This document shows positions 4,535 to 10,379 of a stretch of DNA of 21,279 nucleotides, in pieces. Made by a program: the position numbers and the translations under genes. This DNA is from a virus: IMG/VR virus record IMGVR_UViG_3300004369_000183, positions 1-21,279 of that record. One strand, written 5' to 3'. Position 1 is the stretch's first letter. Every line of letters starts with the position of its first letter. The notes below the pieces were generated by a model. The model ran no database searches, had not been told where the DNA came from, and was given only the letters and a program-made list of their open reading frames with translations.

Positions 4535-5310
4535 TTTCCGAAAGTACACATTGGTACGACCAGAACGGCGACCCGGCCTATACCATAATTGGTAAGAATG
4601 GTAAGGAACGGAATGTTACTTTAAGGGATGCAAGGGAGTTAAACCTTGTCCCCTCAGTTACCACGATAATCGGTGTCGCAGCCAAACCATCACTGGAGAA
4701 TTGGAAGATAGATCAGGCTTTGATGTCTGCCCTGACTCTTCCGAGGTTTAAGGATGAACCCTTAGACACGTTTATGAAGAGGGCCAAGCTGGATTCCAAA
4801 CAGCAGGCGATTGATTCAGCCAATAGGGGTACTGAGATTCACGCCGCTATTGAGATCGGATTCACCGAGGGAGTGGAGAATAATTACTTCCTTACTGTTA
4901 GGAAGATATTAGACAAACTCTTTCCGGGTAAAACCTGGACAGCGGAGGATTCCTTCGCTCATCCTTTGGGCTTTGGTGGGAAGATTGACCTGTACTCCGA
5001 TGGGGTGGTGGTTGATTTCAAAACTAAGGATAACCTGAAGGGTAAAGACCCCCAGAAGTTAGTCTATGACGAACATGGTATGCAGTTATCTGCCTATGCC
5101 CTTGGGTTAGGAATGGAGAATCCAGAACGTGTATCTATATTTATAGATCGCCAGGAGGACGTGGCTGTCTGTTATAGGTGGGATGATTCACATCAAAAGC
5201 ATTTGGATATGTTCTTGTCTTTACTTAAATACTGGCAGCTATCCAAGAATTATAAACCGGGGGTTAAACAAGCCTGCACTGCAACAGCCGCAGAGCTTCG
5301 ATGGTTTTGA
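4531..5310 (+). CDS. PD-(D/E)XK exonuclease of the RecB/Cas4-like type (259 aa)
   Basis: The nuclease core is visible in order: GTEIH at residues 100-104, GFGGKID with the metal-binding D153, VVDFKTKD with D162 and K164, and the QLSAYA motif starting at Q185. An N-terminal LVPSVTTIIGV segment (39-49) is typical of this phage nuclease group. The likely job is 5'-end resection to give single strands for the Sak partner encoded just upstream, with which it overlaps by 4 bases. No zinc or iron-sulfur cysteine cluster is present, unlike Cas4 or AddB. It could also act in host DNA breakdown. Confidence 0.88.
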   Translation: MISESTHWYDQNGDPAYTIIGKNGKERNVTLRDARELNLVPSVTTIIGVAAKPSLENWKIDQALMSALTLPRFKDEPLDTFMKRAKLDSKQQAIDSANRGTEIHAAIEIGFTEGVENNYFLTVRKILDKLFPGKTWTAEDSFAHPLGFGGKIDLYSDGVVVDFKTKDNLKGKDPQKLVYDEHGMQLSAYALGLGMENPERVSIFIDRQEDVAVCYRWDDSHQKHLDMFLSLLKYWQLSKNYKPGVKQACTATAAELRWF

Positions 5311-5361
5311 CGACGATGTACCGTTCTAGCCACCCAGGTATGAGTACCACAGGAGAGAGGA

Positions 5362-5538
5362 ATGAGCGAAAACAACGAGTCAGATTTTAGCTTTATTGGA
5401 TGGATTGCATTCATGCTCTTGATAGCTTTCGTGTTTGAAGGCGAACCGAGCATTTATGATTTGGCCCACGATAAAGTAATAGCCATCCTATCCACTGAAG
5501 GTGGTGAGATGAGTGAGTTTAATGGAGATTGGAAATGA
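5362..5538 (+). CDS. Small membrane protein (58 aa)
   Basis: ATG at 5362 has a strong GGAGAGAGG site. After a short acidic start (MSENNESDFS) comes one hydrophobic segment at residues 11-25 (FIGWIAFMLLIAFVF), then an acidic tail that contains DLAHDKVIAILSTEGGEM and ends NGDWK. The single span is short but convincing. Its TGA overlaps the next ATG (ATGA). No family recognised. It begins a run of five micro-genes leading to the SSB gene. Confidence 0.6.
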   Translation: MSENNESDFSFIGWIAFMLLIAFVFEGEPSIYDLAHDKVIAILSTEGGEMSEFNGDWK

Positions 5539-5702
5539 TTGAATACACAGTAAAGGTTTATCTCAATTGCTACAAGGAATGGTACTTGAATGGTGAACGG
5601 GTCACCGAAAAGAAACACAGGCGCCGTACTAGCAAGACCAAAGAACTGACAGTACAAGAGATCAGTGACCTGCTTGGCTATGAAGTGAAGGTGGTGAAAT
5701 GA
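5535..5702 (+). CDS. Small basic unknown protein (55 aa)
   Basis: ATG at 5535 overlaps the upstream stop, and its own stop overlaps the next start, both as ATGA. The protein has a beta-like start (MIEYTVKVYLNCYKEWYLN), a very basic middle (EKKHRRRTSKTK, about residues 25-36) and a helical end (TVQEISDLLGYEVKVVK). The basic stretch suggests nucleic acid contact. No known domain is visible. Confidence 0.6.
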   Translation: MIEYTVKVYLNCYKEWYLNGERVTEKKHRRRTSKTKELTVQEISDLLGYEVKVVK

Positions 5703-5887
5703 GCTATAAAAAATTGAAACAAGAGGTTGAAAAAGAGCTAGCAGGATACGACCCCGCTAATGATAACCACAACATAGTGATTGCTCCAAAGTTTGCCGAT
5801 CTACTGGAACGGTGTCTATTCGAGCTTGAGGAACAGGCAAGGTTAGTCGAAGAACTTGAGATAGAAGCCTACGGAATTATCAGATAA
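5699..5887 (+). CDS. Small acidic helical protein (62 aa)
   Basis: ATG at 5699 overlaps the previous stop (ATGA). The protein begins MSYKKLKQEVEKELAGYDPA, has FADLLERCLFELEEQARLVE near residues 32-51 and looks like two helices joined by a PANDNHN loop. The second helix could form a coiled coil. No function is recognised. It is followed after 11 bases by the next micro-gene. Confidence 0.6.
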   Translation: MSYKKLKQEVEKELAGYDPANDNHNIVIAPKFADLLERCLFELEEQARLVEELEIEAYGIIR

Positions 5888-5898
5888 AGGACAGGTAG

Positions 5899-6036
5899 AT
5901 GGAGGAGTTACAGAGGGCAAAAGAAAAACCAGCAGAACAGATAGCGGAGGCTTTAATGAAGGCTGACGGTATCCCCAGGTATGTTGTAGTAGAAGTAGAT
6001 AATTTAATCAAAACCTTTTTGGAGGAAACAAAATGA
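5899..6036 (+). CDS. Very small unknown protein (45 aa) just before SSB
   Basis: ATG at 5899 with GGACAGG upstream gives a 45-residue protein starting MEELQRAKEKPAEQIAEALM, with IPRYVVVEVDNLIKTFLEET at the end. Its TGA overlaps the SSB start as ATGA and the SSB ribosome-binding site (GGAGG) lies in its last codons. That arrangement supports real translation. The helical, charged character offers no clue to function. Confidence 0.55.
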   Translation: MEELQRAKEKPAEQIAEALMKADGIPRYVVVEVDNLIKTFLEETK

Positions 6037-6308
6037 AAATAGGTGTTCGTTTAAGCATTGATGTTAGCAAGATCGACAAGAGCAAACTGTACAAAGGTGA
6101 GAAGGGAACTTACTTAAGTTGCACCGCCTTTATTGACCCCAACAACCCAGACCAATACGGGAACGCCGGGATGATAACGCAGGATGTTAGTAAGGAAGAA
6201 AAGGAAGCCGGAGTTAAGGGGACAATCCTTGGTAACTCAAAGGTATTCTGGCAGGGCGAAGGTAAGCAGCAGGCAGCCCAGCCTTCACTTGATGATATTC
6301 CGTTCTGA
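6033..6308 (+). CDS. Phage single-stranded DNA-binding protein (91 aa)
   Basis: The protein starts MKIGVRLSIDVSKIDKSKLY and carries TYLSCTAFIDPNNPDQYGNA (about residues 26-45), then GTILGNSKVFWQ, a pattern of short phage SSBs with one OB fold. It ends SLDDIPF, the acidic tip through which SSB proteins bind replication and repair partners such as host exonuclease I, RecO or the clamp loader. The stop is followed 8 bases later by the HTH gene. It fits with the nearby Sak, exonuclease and NinB as the single-strand handling part of the replication module. Confidence 0.85.
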   Translation: MKIGVRLSIDVSKIDKSKLYKGEKGTYLSCTAFIDPNNPDQYGNAGMITQDVSKEEKEAGVKGTILGNSKVFWQGEGKQQAAQPSLDDIPF

Positions 6309-6315
6309 GGTGGAC

Positions 6316-6561
6316 ATGAATTACGGTAGTTACTTAATGCAGTTGCAGTTAAATTCCAATAGAAGTAAGGCCAGTGTGGCTCGTGCAGTAGGGATGAATC
6401 TATCCAACTACTGCAAGCTATTAGAGAGGGACGATATTAAAATCTCCAACTTCCACAGAATATGTAAGGAGTTGGGGGGTTCAATGGCAGACCTTGACGG
6501 AGACGATTATGCAACCGACAGCAGAATCAAGACAACGGCAGATAGCTCAACTGGAATCTGA
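6316..6561 (+). CDS. Small XRE-type HTH regulator (81 aa)
   Basis: The start is placed at ATG 6316, after a GAGGTGGAC site and 8 bases past the SSB stop. A longer frame opening near 6184 would overlap the SSB gene out of frame. Residues about 7-55 fit a lambda-repressor-like (XRE) fold: LMQLQLNSNRSKASVARAVG gives helices 1-2, MNLSNYCKLLERDDIKIS gives the recognition helix and turn, then FHRICKELG. The C-terminal third is polar with no dimer or peptidase domain, so it is not a CI-type cleavable repressor. It overlaps the next gene by 53 bases. Target sites could include the repeats at the left end. Confidence 0.7.
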   Translation: MNYGSYLMQLQLNSNRSKASVARAVGMNLSNYCKLLERDDIKISNFHRICKELGGSMADLDGDDYATDSRIKTTADSSTGI

Positions 6562-6703
6562 GATCGAACTATTAACCCAAGAAGCGATTGATATTCAAGA
6601 TCAGATAGAGGAACTAAACGGCCAGCTTGTTCAACTTAGGGAGGATGTGGATTGTAAGTACCACCTAATCTCTGAGTTGAAGCTGGAGGGGGACAGGCTT
6701 TGA
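6509..6703 (+). CDS. Coiled-coil protein (64 aa)
   Basis: The start is placed at ATG 6509, which has GGAG seven bases upstream inside the preceding gene; a TTG further left has no better site. Almost the whole protein is one heptad-patterned acidic helix: RQIAQLESEIELLTQEAIDI then DQIEELNGQLVQLRED. It should form a coiled-coil dimer or trimer. Such proteins often act as partners or scaffolds, but nothing identifies the partner. Its TGA overlaps the TTG start of the next gene. Confidence 0.65.
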   Translation: MQPTAESRQRQIAQLESEIELLTQEAIDIQDQIEELNGQLVQLREDVDCKYHLISELKLEGDRL

Positions 6704-7338
6704 GGATATGCGAGAGGGAGGGGTGTAGTAATTCAATAGACCCCTCCATGAGGAAGAGTACCAGATTCTGCTCCAGGTCATGCCAGGTCAAGAACCTTCA
6801 ACCAGAGAAACCTAAGTTAACAAGGGTTTGTTTGCTTGATGGCTGTGATGAGGAGTTTGAAACAATCAAGAACAAGATGTTCTGCTGTAACAAGCACAGA
6901 CTCAGGTACAAAAGACTCCACCCCGATTCAGAATTTAGGATATGGGGCGACACATTAACCAACTTCAACAAGACCAACAATAAGTCTGTGCTTGGCACTC
7001 TCAAGGTTAAAGTTATGAAGAAAGATAATCCTAAATGGGATGGTGCTGAACACATCTTAAAGAGTGAGGTAAAGGAAATCTTCAGCCAGCATGGGTTTTC
7101 TGGTGTAGCCACGGGTAGAGTTAAAGGCCCGTGGATTGACCAGGGAAGGCATGACAGGTGCAGTATGGAGCTTATCCTTCATTACTTCCCGGAGATGAAA
7201 GATGCCGAGCAGAAACGCGGCATGAGGGTGATTAGTTGCAAGGAAAGGAATTTATTCTTTGACACCATGAAGCCTTATGACGATGAAGGTAGATTAAGGA
7301 ATCACTTGTACGAGGTTAGCAATGGCTTACAACATTGA
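6700..7338 (+). CDS. Protein with two zinc-knuckle motifs at its N-terminus (212 aa)
   Basis: The start is a TTG at 6700, overlapping the preceding stop and preceded by GGAGGGGGA; no in-frame ATG would keep the first cysteines. Two treble-clef-like clusters stand in tandem: C4-x4-C9-x14-C24-x3-C28 and C44-x4-C49-x12-C62-x3-H66. The remainder (about 67-212) is basic and aromatic, with WDGAEHILKSEVKEIFSQHG and later MRVISCKERNLFFDTM, and I do not recognise it. DNA binding, or a diverged nuclease working with NinB and NinG downstream, is possible. The last 17 bases overlap the next gene. Confidence 0.65.
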   Translation: MRICEREGCSNSIDPSMRKSTRFCSRSCQVKNLQPEKPKLTRVCLLDGCDEEFETIKNKMFCCNKHRLRYKRLHPDSEFRIWGDTLTNFNKTNNKSVLGTLKVKVMKKDNPKWDGAEHILKSEVKEIFSQHGFSGVATGRVKGPWIDQGRHDRCSMELILHYFPEMKDAEQKRGMRVISCKERNLFFDTMKPYDDEGRLRNHLYEVSNGLQH

Positions 7339-7510
7339 ACATTATGATATGTACGACCTCGGCAGGCAGGCAAGGGAAGCTGGATTCGGCCCCGGTCATT
7401 GCAATGTTAACCATCCAGTTAAACGTGGCTGGTGGTTAGCAGGCTGGCATGATCTGGATATGGAGAAGGGTAACACCCGGTACTTCAGGGACTACAAGGA
7501 AGCGGCATGA
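7322..7510 (+). CDS. RMF-like protein (62 aa)
   Basis: ATG at 7322 lies within the end of the upstream gene. The sequence LGRQAREAGFGPGHCNVNHP followed by WWLAGWHDLDM closely follows ribosome modulation factor, whose core is RGxxAGxxGxxxxxCP...W..GW. RMF dimerises stationary-phase ribosomes into inactive 100S particles. A phage version could modulate host ribosomes, but similar short proteins in phages are untested and may do something else. The stop overlaps the NinB start (ATGA). Confidence 0.65.
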   Translation: MAYNIEHYDMYDLGRQAREAGFGPGHCNVNHPVKRGWWLAGWHDLDMEKGNTRYFRDYKEAA

Positions 7511-7911
7511 GCCAGTTCTGGATTGCTAACTCCAGTGAAACAAAAAGGAATTGCCTTGAGCATCTCGAGCAGGTGTTCAAGGATAATCCTTATGTGGAGG
7601 TTAGTTACAAGATCGGTAGTACAAGGACTAACCTGCAAAACAACGCCCTTCATGCATGGTGTCAGCTACTTGCCGATACATTAAATGAATCTGGTATTAC
7701 CTTTGAACAATTTTTCAAAGAAGGATATGAGGTTCCTTGGACTAAGGATGTTGTCAAAGATCATATATGGCGACCAGTTCAAGAATTTATCACAGGGGAA
7801 AAATCAACCGCAAAGGTCAAGCCTGGTGACTACCCGAAGATTTATGAGCCAATCAATATGAAGCTCTCTAATTACGGTATTCACGTTCCTTGGCCCGTAA
7901 GGAGTAAGTAA
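7507..7911 (+). CDS. ninB: NinB recombination protein (134 aa)
   Basis: The family signature RTNLQNNALHAWCQLLADTL starts at residue 40, and DVVKDHIWRPVQEFITG follows near residue 80, as in lambda NinB (Orf). NinB binds single-stranded DNA and SSB and replaces host RecFOR functions in phage recombination. Length is close to the lambda protein. It is linked by ATGA to the gene before and by TAATG to the gene after. The nearby SSB with a DDIPF tip is a natural partner, which is inference. Confidence 0.85.
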   Translation: MSQFWIANSSETKRNCLEHLEQVFKDNPYVEVSYKIGSTRTNLQNNALHAWCQLLADTLNESGITFEQFFKEGYEVPWTKDVVKDHIWRPVQEFITGEKSTAKVKPGDYPKIYEPINMKLSNYGIHVPWPVRSK

Positions 7912-9077
7912 TGCCAAAAGCAAACCCCCCGTCAAGAGAATTACTTGAGTACGCCACGGAAGCAGGGCGGGAAAAGCTCCAACTATGGATTGATCTTGGT
8001 TCATCCGAGAAAGCCGCCAAGGCTTTAGGTGTGACTCCGGGGACTATAAGAGTCGCAAAGTATCAGGCAGAACGGCAGGCTGCAAAGAGAGGTTATACCC
8101 CTGAAGCAGACCATTCCAGATTCATCCCCGAGGGCCAGAAGTACAAAGGCCAGTCGGTCATGGTGGATGAGGATGGGAATGTTAAGTTACGCTGGATAAA
8201 GACTGATGAGGATGAGCAGCGCCAAGAAGATGCAATCAGGGAGGTAATGGATGAGTTGTGTCAGGGGATTAAACCATTCAAAAGAGTCGCCTCTCCCAAG
8301 AAAGTATTGGCAGATTTGTGTACCGTATACACCATTACTGATTACCATGTGGGTGCTTATTCATGGAAGGACGAGACCGGGGATGATTGGGATATAGAGA
8401 TTGCCGAGGAAGTATTGTTAAAAGGAATCTCGGACATGATGAACGGCTCCCCTGATAGCGATCAGGCCGTGTTCTGCCAAATGGGTGACTTCCTTCACTG
8501 GGATGGGTTATTGGCTATCACACCCACGGCTAAGAACGTCCTGGATGCGGATACAAGATACCCCCTGCTGGTTCAGGTGGCGATTAGATTGTGTGTTAAG
8601 GCGGTTGAAATGCTCTTACATAAACACAAGTCAGTCCATGTTGTGATCTGTGAGGGTAATCACGATCTAACGGGAAGTGTTTGGCTACAGGCGATTATGA
8701 AGGTGGCATTTAAGGATAACCCAAGGGTAACAGTGGATGAGTCTGTATTCCCTTATTACTCATTTGTGTGGGGTTCTACTTTCTTAGGATGGCATCATGG
8801 TCACTTATGCAGGATTAACCAACTGGCCTCAAAGTTCTTCAGCGAGCCAAGGTTCAGAAAGCAGCTAGCCCATTCTGATTACATCTATCTAGCTACTGGA
8901 CACCTTCATACCAAAGAAGTTAGAGAGGAATCCGGGGCTGTCATTGAAAGACATCCAACATTAAATGCCAGAGACGCACACGGGGCGAGGGGTTTTGATA
9001 ACTCTCAAAGGGGTGCATTGGCTATTACTTATTCAAAAGAGCGCGGTGAGACTACCCGCGTTACAGTGGTTCCATAG
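7911..9077 (+). CDS. Metallophosphoesterase with N-terminal HTH (388 aa)
   Basis: Residues 133-388 form a calcineurin-like phosphoesterase with all metal motifs: TDYHVG (D144, H146), GDFLH (D193), GNHD (N250, H251), WHHGH (H296, H298) and GHLH (H331, H333). Residues 1-60 contain a helix-turn-helix, SSEKAAKALGVTPGTIRVAK, of the type that marks DNA-packaging or terminase-small-subunit-like domains. The combination suggests a nuclease or phosphatase aimed at DNA, in keeping with the recombination neighbours; SbcD/Mre11-like action is one possibility, and the substrate is unknown. Start ATG 7911 overlaps the NinB stop (TAATG) with AAGGAG upstream. Confidence 0.85.
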   Translation: MPKANPPSRELLEYATEAGREKLQLWIDLGSSEKAAKALGVTPGTIRVAKYQAERQAAKRGYTPEADHSRFIPEGQKYKGQSVMVDEDGNVKLRWIKTDEDEQRQEDAIREVMDELCQGIKPFKRVASPKKVLADLCTVYTITDYHVGAYSWKDETGDDWDIEIAEEVLLKGISDMMNGSPDSDQAVFCQMGDFLHWDGLLAITPTAKNVLDADTRYPLLVQVAIRLCVKAVEMLLHKHKSVHVVICEGNHDLTGSVWLQAIMKVAFKDNPRVTVDESVFPYYSFVWGSTFLGWHHGHLCRINQLASKFFSEPRFRKQLAHSDYIYLATGHLHTKEVREESGAVIERHPTLNARDAHGARGFDNSQRGALAITYSKERGETTRVTVVP

Positions 9078-9085
9078 GGGTAATT

Positions 9086-9286
9086 ATGGCAAGCGTAACT
9101 ATTACAGATAAAGACTTTGAGCAATCAGAGGACAGGGGAGAGTTCCTCAAATCCAAGGGAGTTCCAATGGTAATCAAGGAAGGGTGCTGGACATTTGACC
9201 CTGCATACATTGTGGATATTGAAGAAGTAACCTATGTGGGTAGAAGGGGTGAACGGGTGTTTGTTTACAAGTGGTTTAAGAATTAA
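9086..9286 (+). CDS. Unknown small protein (66 aa)
   Basis: ATG at 9086 has AGGGG upstream. The protein starts MASVTITDKDFEQSEDRGEF and has IKEGCWTFDPAYIVDIEEVT (about residues 31-50) then GRRGERVFVYKWFKN. It looks like a compact beta-rich domain with one conserved-looking GCWTF turn. No known family or motif. The TAA overlaps a 20-codon frame (TAATG). Confidence 0.65.
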   Translation: MASVTITDKDFEQSEDRGEFLKSKGVPMVIKEGCWTFDPAYIVDIEEVTYVGRRGERVFVYKWFKN

Positions 9287-9348
9287 TGGCCCGTGACGGA
9301 CATCCTATTAACGGGCAATTCTCAGGTTCTGATCGGGCCACCCAATGA
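9286..9348 (+). CDS. Possible 20-codon micro-gene linking to ninG
   Basis: ATG at 9286 overlaps the previous stop as TAATG, and its own TGA overlaps the ninG start as ATGA. The peptide is MARDGHPINGQFSGSDRATQ-like in composition: polar, without a hydrophobic segment. Its likely role is to carry ribosomes from one gene to the next, since ninG has no strong separate ribosome-binding site. It could also be a real micro-protein. No homologous family is recognised. Confidence 0.35.
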   Translation: MARDGHPINGQFSGSDRATQ

Positions 9349-9755
9349 AGACATTAAGAAAAAGAGTAGATGATTTAGCCGTAGCCATGCAGAAGCTGGT
9401 GAGGTTAAAGGAAGCCGTTCAGAATGACGGGTACTGTAAGTGCGTCTCCTGTGGGATTGTTAAACATTGGAAGGAAATGGATGGGGGACATTACATCTCT
9501 CGTAACCACCAGTCTACCAAAGTCCTGGAGGAGAACATCCACCCCCAATGTAAGGGGTGTAATTTAAAATCAGGCAAGGGGGATACTCTTGTTAACATTC
9601 ATTACAGGAATTGGATGATTGAGTTCTACGGCGAGGAGTTCGTAGAGGAATTGGAGATTCTAGCAAGGAAACCAGCCGACCATTTCGGGCCGGATATTGA
9701 AGATCAGATAAAAGAGGTAAAGGCAAAATGCAAAGAGTTGCAAAAGTTATTATGA
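9345..9755 (+). CDS. ninG: NinG/Rap recombination endonuclease (136 aa)
   Basis: The treble-clef nuclease signature is complete: C33-x2-C36 in CKCVSCG, DGGHYISR at residues 46-53, NIHPQC (64-69) and GCN (71-73). This matches lambda NinG (Rap), a structure-specific endonuclease for Holliday junctions and D-loops. The C-terminal IHYRNWMIEFYGEEFVEELE segment fits the family. At 136 residues it is shorter than the lambda protein, which has a longer N-terminal part. Start ATG 9345 overlaps the micro-gene stop. Together with Sak, exonuclease and NinB it completes a full phage recombination set. Confidence 0.85.
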   Translation: MKTLRKRVDDLAVAMQKLVRLKEAVQNDGYCKCVSCGIVKHWKEMDGGHYISRNHQSTKVLEENIHPQCKGCNLKSGKGDTLVNIHYRNWMIEFYGEEFVEELEILARKPADHFGPDIEDQIKEVKAKCKELQKLL

Positions 9756-9934
9756 CATTTGGTATGTTGACCGGATGCACACCCACATTAACCGTATTAG
9801 AGGGTGCTACACACGCCTGTGGGGAGATTTACGTTGAGGGGTACTTCACGGACACCCAGGGTCAAGTAATCGTTGTAAAGGCCCCTGAGGACTGGGACGC
9901 GCAGCAGGTAAAGGAGTTCTGTGGGCGTGAGTAA
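9728..9934 (+). CDS. Small secreted lipoprotein (68 aa)
   Basis: ATG at 9728 lies inside the end of ninG (28-base overlap). Residues 1-17 form a lipoprotein signal peptide: basic start MQRVAKV, hydrophobic core and lipobox LTGC with C17. The mature part (CTPTLTVLEGATHACGEIYV) has two further cysteines (C31, C65) that could make a disulfide and a short beta domain. Early expression of an envelope lipoprotein suggests superinfection exclusion or cell-surface change, as in some T5 and lambdoid phages, but this is inference. A spanin is less likely because the late lysis-like genes are elsewhere. Confidence 0.65.
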   Translation: MQRVAKVIMTFGMLTGCTPTLTVLEGATHACGEIYVEGYFTDTQGQVIVVKAPEDWDAQQVKEFCGRE

Positions 9935-10049
9935 ATTAGACGATAAGATAATAGAGGAGTTGAATAAAGCGGATACCATTGAATTGCTTTATTTACTCTA
10001 TGATCTTCAATCGCGTGTGCTGAAGATTCTCATTGAAAGACAAACCTAA
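9927..10049 (+). CDS. Very small helical protein (40 aa)
   Basis: GTG at 9927 overlaps the last codons of the lipoprotein gene and has AAGGAG eleven bases upstream. The 40-residue product (MSKLDDKIIEELNKADTIEL at its start, then LYLLYDLQSRVLKI) is a clear amphipathic helix pair with leucine-rich spacing. The strong ribosome-binding site and codon-like composition support it. Function unknown. Confidence 0.5.
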   Translation: MSKLDDKIIEELNKADTIELLYLLYDLQSRVLKILIERQT

Positions 10050-10070
10050 TGTTATGCGGGGTATGCTGGC

Positions 10071-10310
10071 TTGAAACAGGAAATCCAGAATGTAGGGGAG
10101 GTTGTAGAGATAGAGCCGATGGAGCCGGAGGAGTTGATGGACTGGCTGAACAACAACTTACCCTATTTGACTGGGGAGGAACAGAAGGCTGTGGGGACAA
10201 TGGCAATGATGATTAGTGATTACGCAGAGTTCTTCTATTTCAATGACCACCTGCATGATCTTCTTATTGAGTTCATTACCAACAAGTATTCGGAGAATGA
10301 ACTACATTAA
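10071..10310 (+). CDS. Acidic unknown protein, last early gene (79 aa)
   Basis: The frame is clearly protein-like: acidic start EIEPMEPEELMDWLNNNLPY, then a helical end FNDHLHDLLIEFITNKY. The start is uncertain. No in-frame ATG lies at the beginning, so TTG 10071 is taken; it overlaps the TGA of a 6-codon frame opening at ATG 10054, which may deliver ribosomes. Many acidic residues and tryptophan with the DNN motif recall small phage proteins that mimic DNA or bind host enzymes, but there is no specific match. It is the last gene before the convergent late operon. Confidence 0.6.
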   Translation: MKQEIQNVGEVVEIEPMEPEELMDWLNNNLPYLTGEEQKAVGTMAMMISDYAEFFYFNDHLHDLLIEFITNKYSENELH

Positions 10311-10379
10311 GAGAGGTCGGCGCAGCACCCCGAGGACAGGGGGAGGAAACCCAAGATGCCACGCCGCCTCAGATATTAA
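10311..10379. other. Convergent junction of early and late operons
   Basis: The two operons end only 69 bases apart. A nested fold is possible: CGGCG (10318-10322) with CGCCG (10362-10366), enclosing CCCC (10328-10331) with GGGG (10339-10342). Neither strand shows a T run after it, so no classical Rho-independent terminator is present. Termination may be Rho-dependent or the transcripts may overlap. Confidence 0.45.

Noticed and set aside
6184-6315. A longer N-terminus for the HTH gene at 6316
   Set aside because: It would overlap the SSB gene out of frame over 125 bases, and ATG 6316 has its own ribosome-binding site.
10049-10216. A 55-codon frame from ATG 10049 (TAATG overlap with the 40-aa gene)
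   Set aside because: The peptide is dominated by C, G and R with no secondary structure and overlaps the better acidic frame of 10071-10310.
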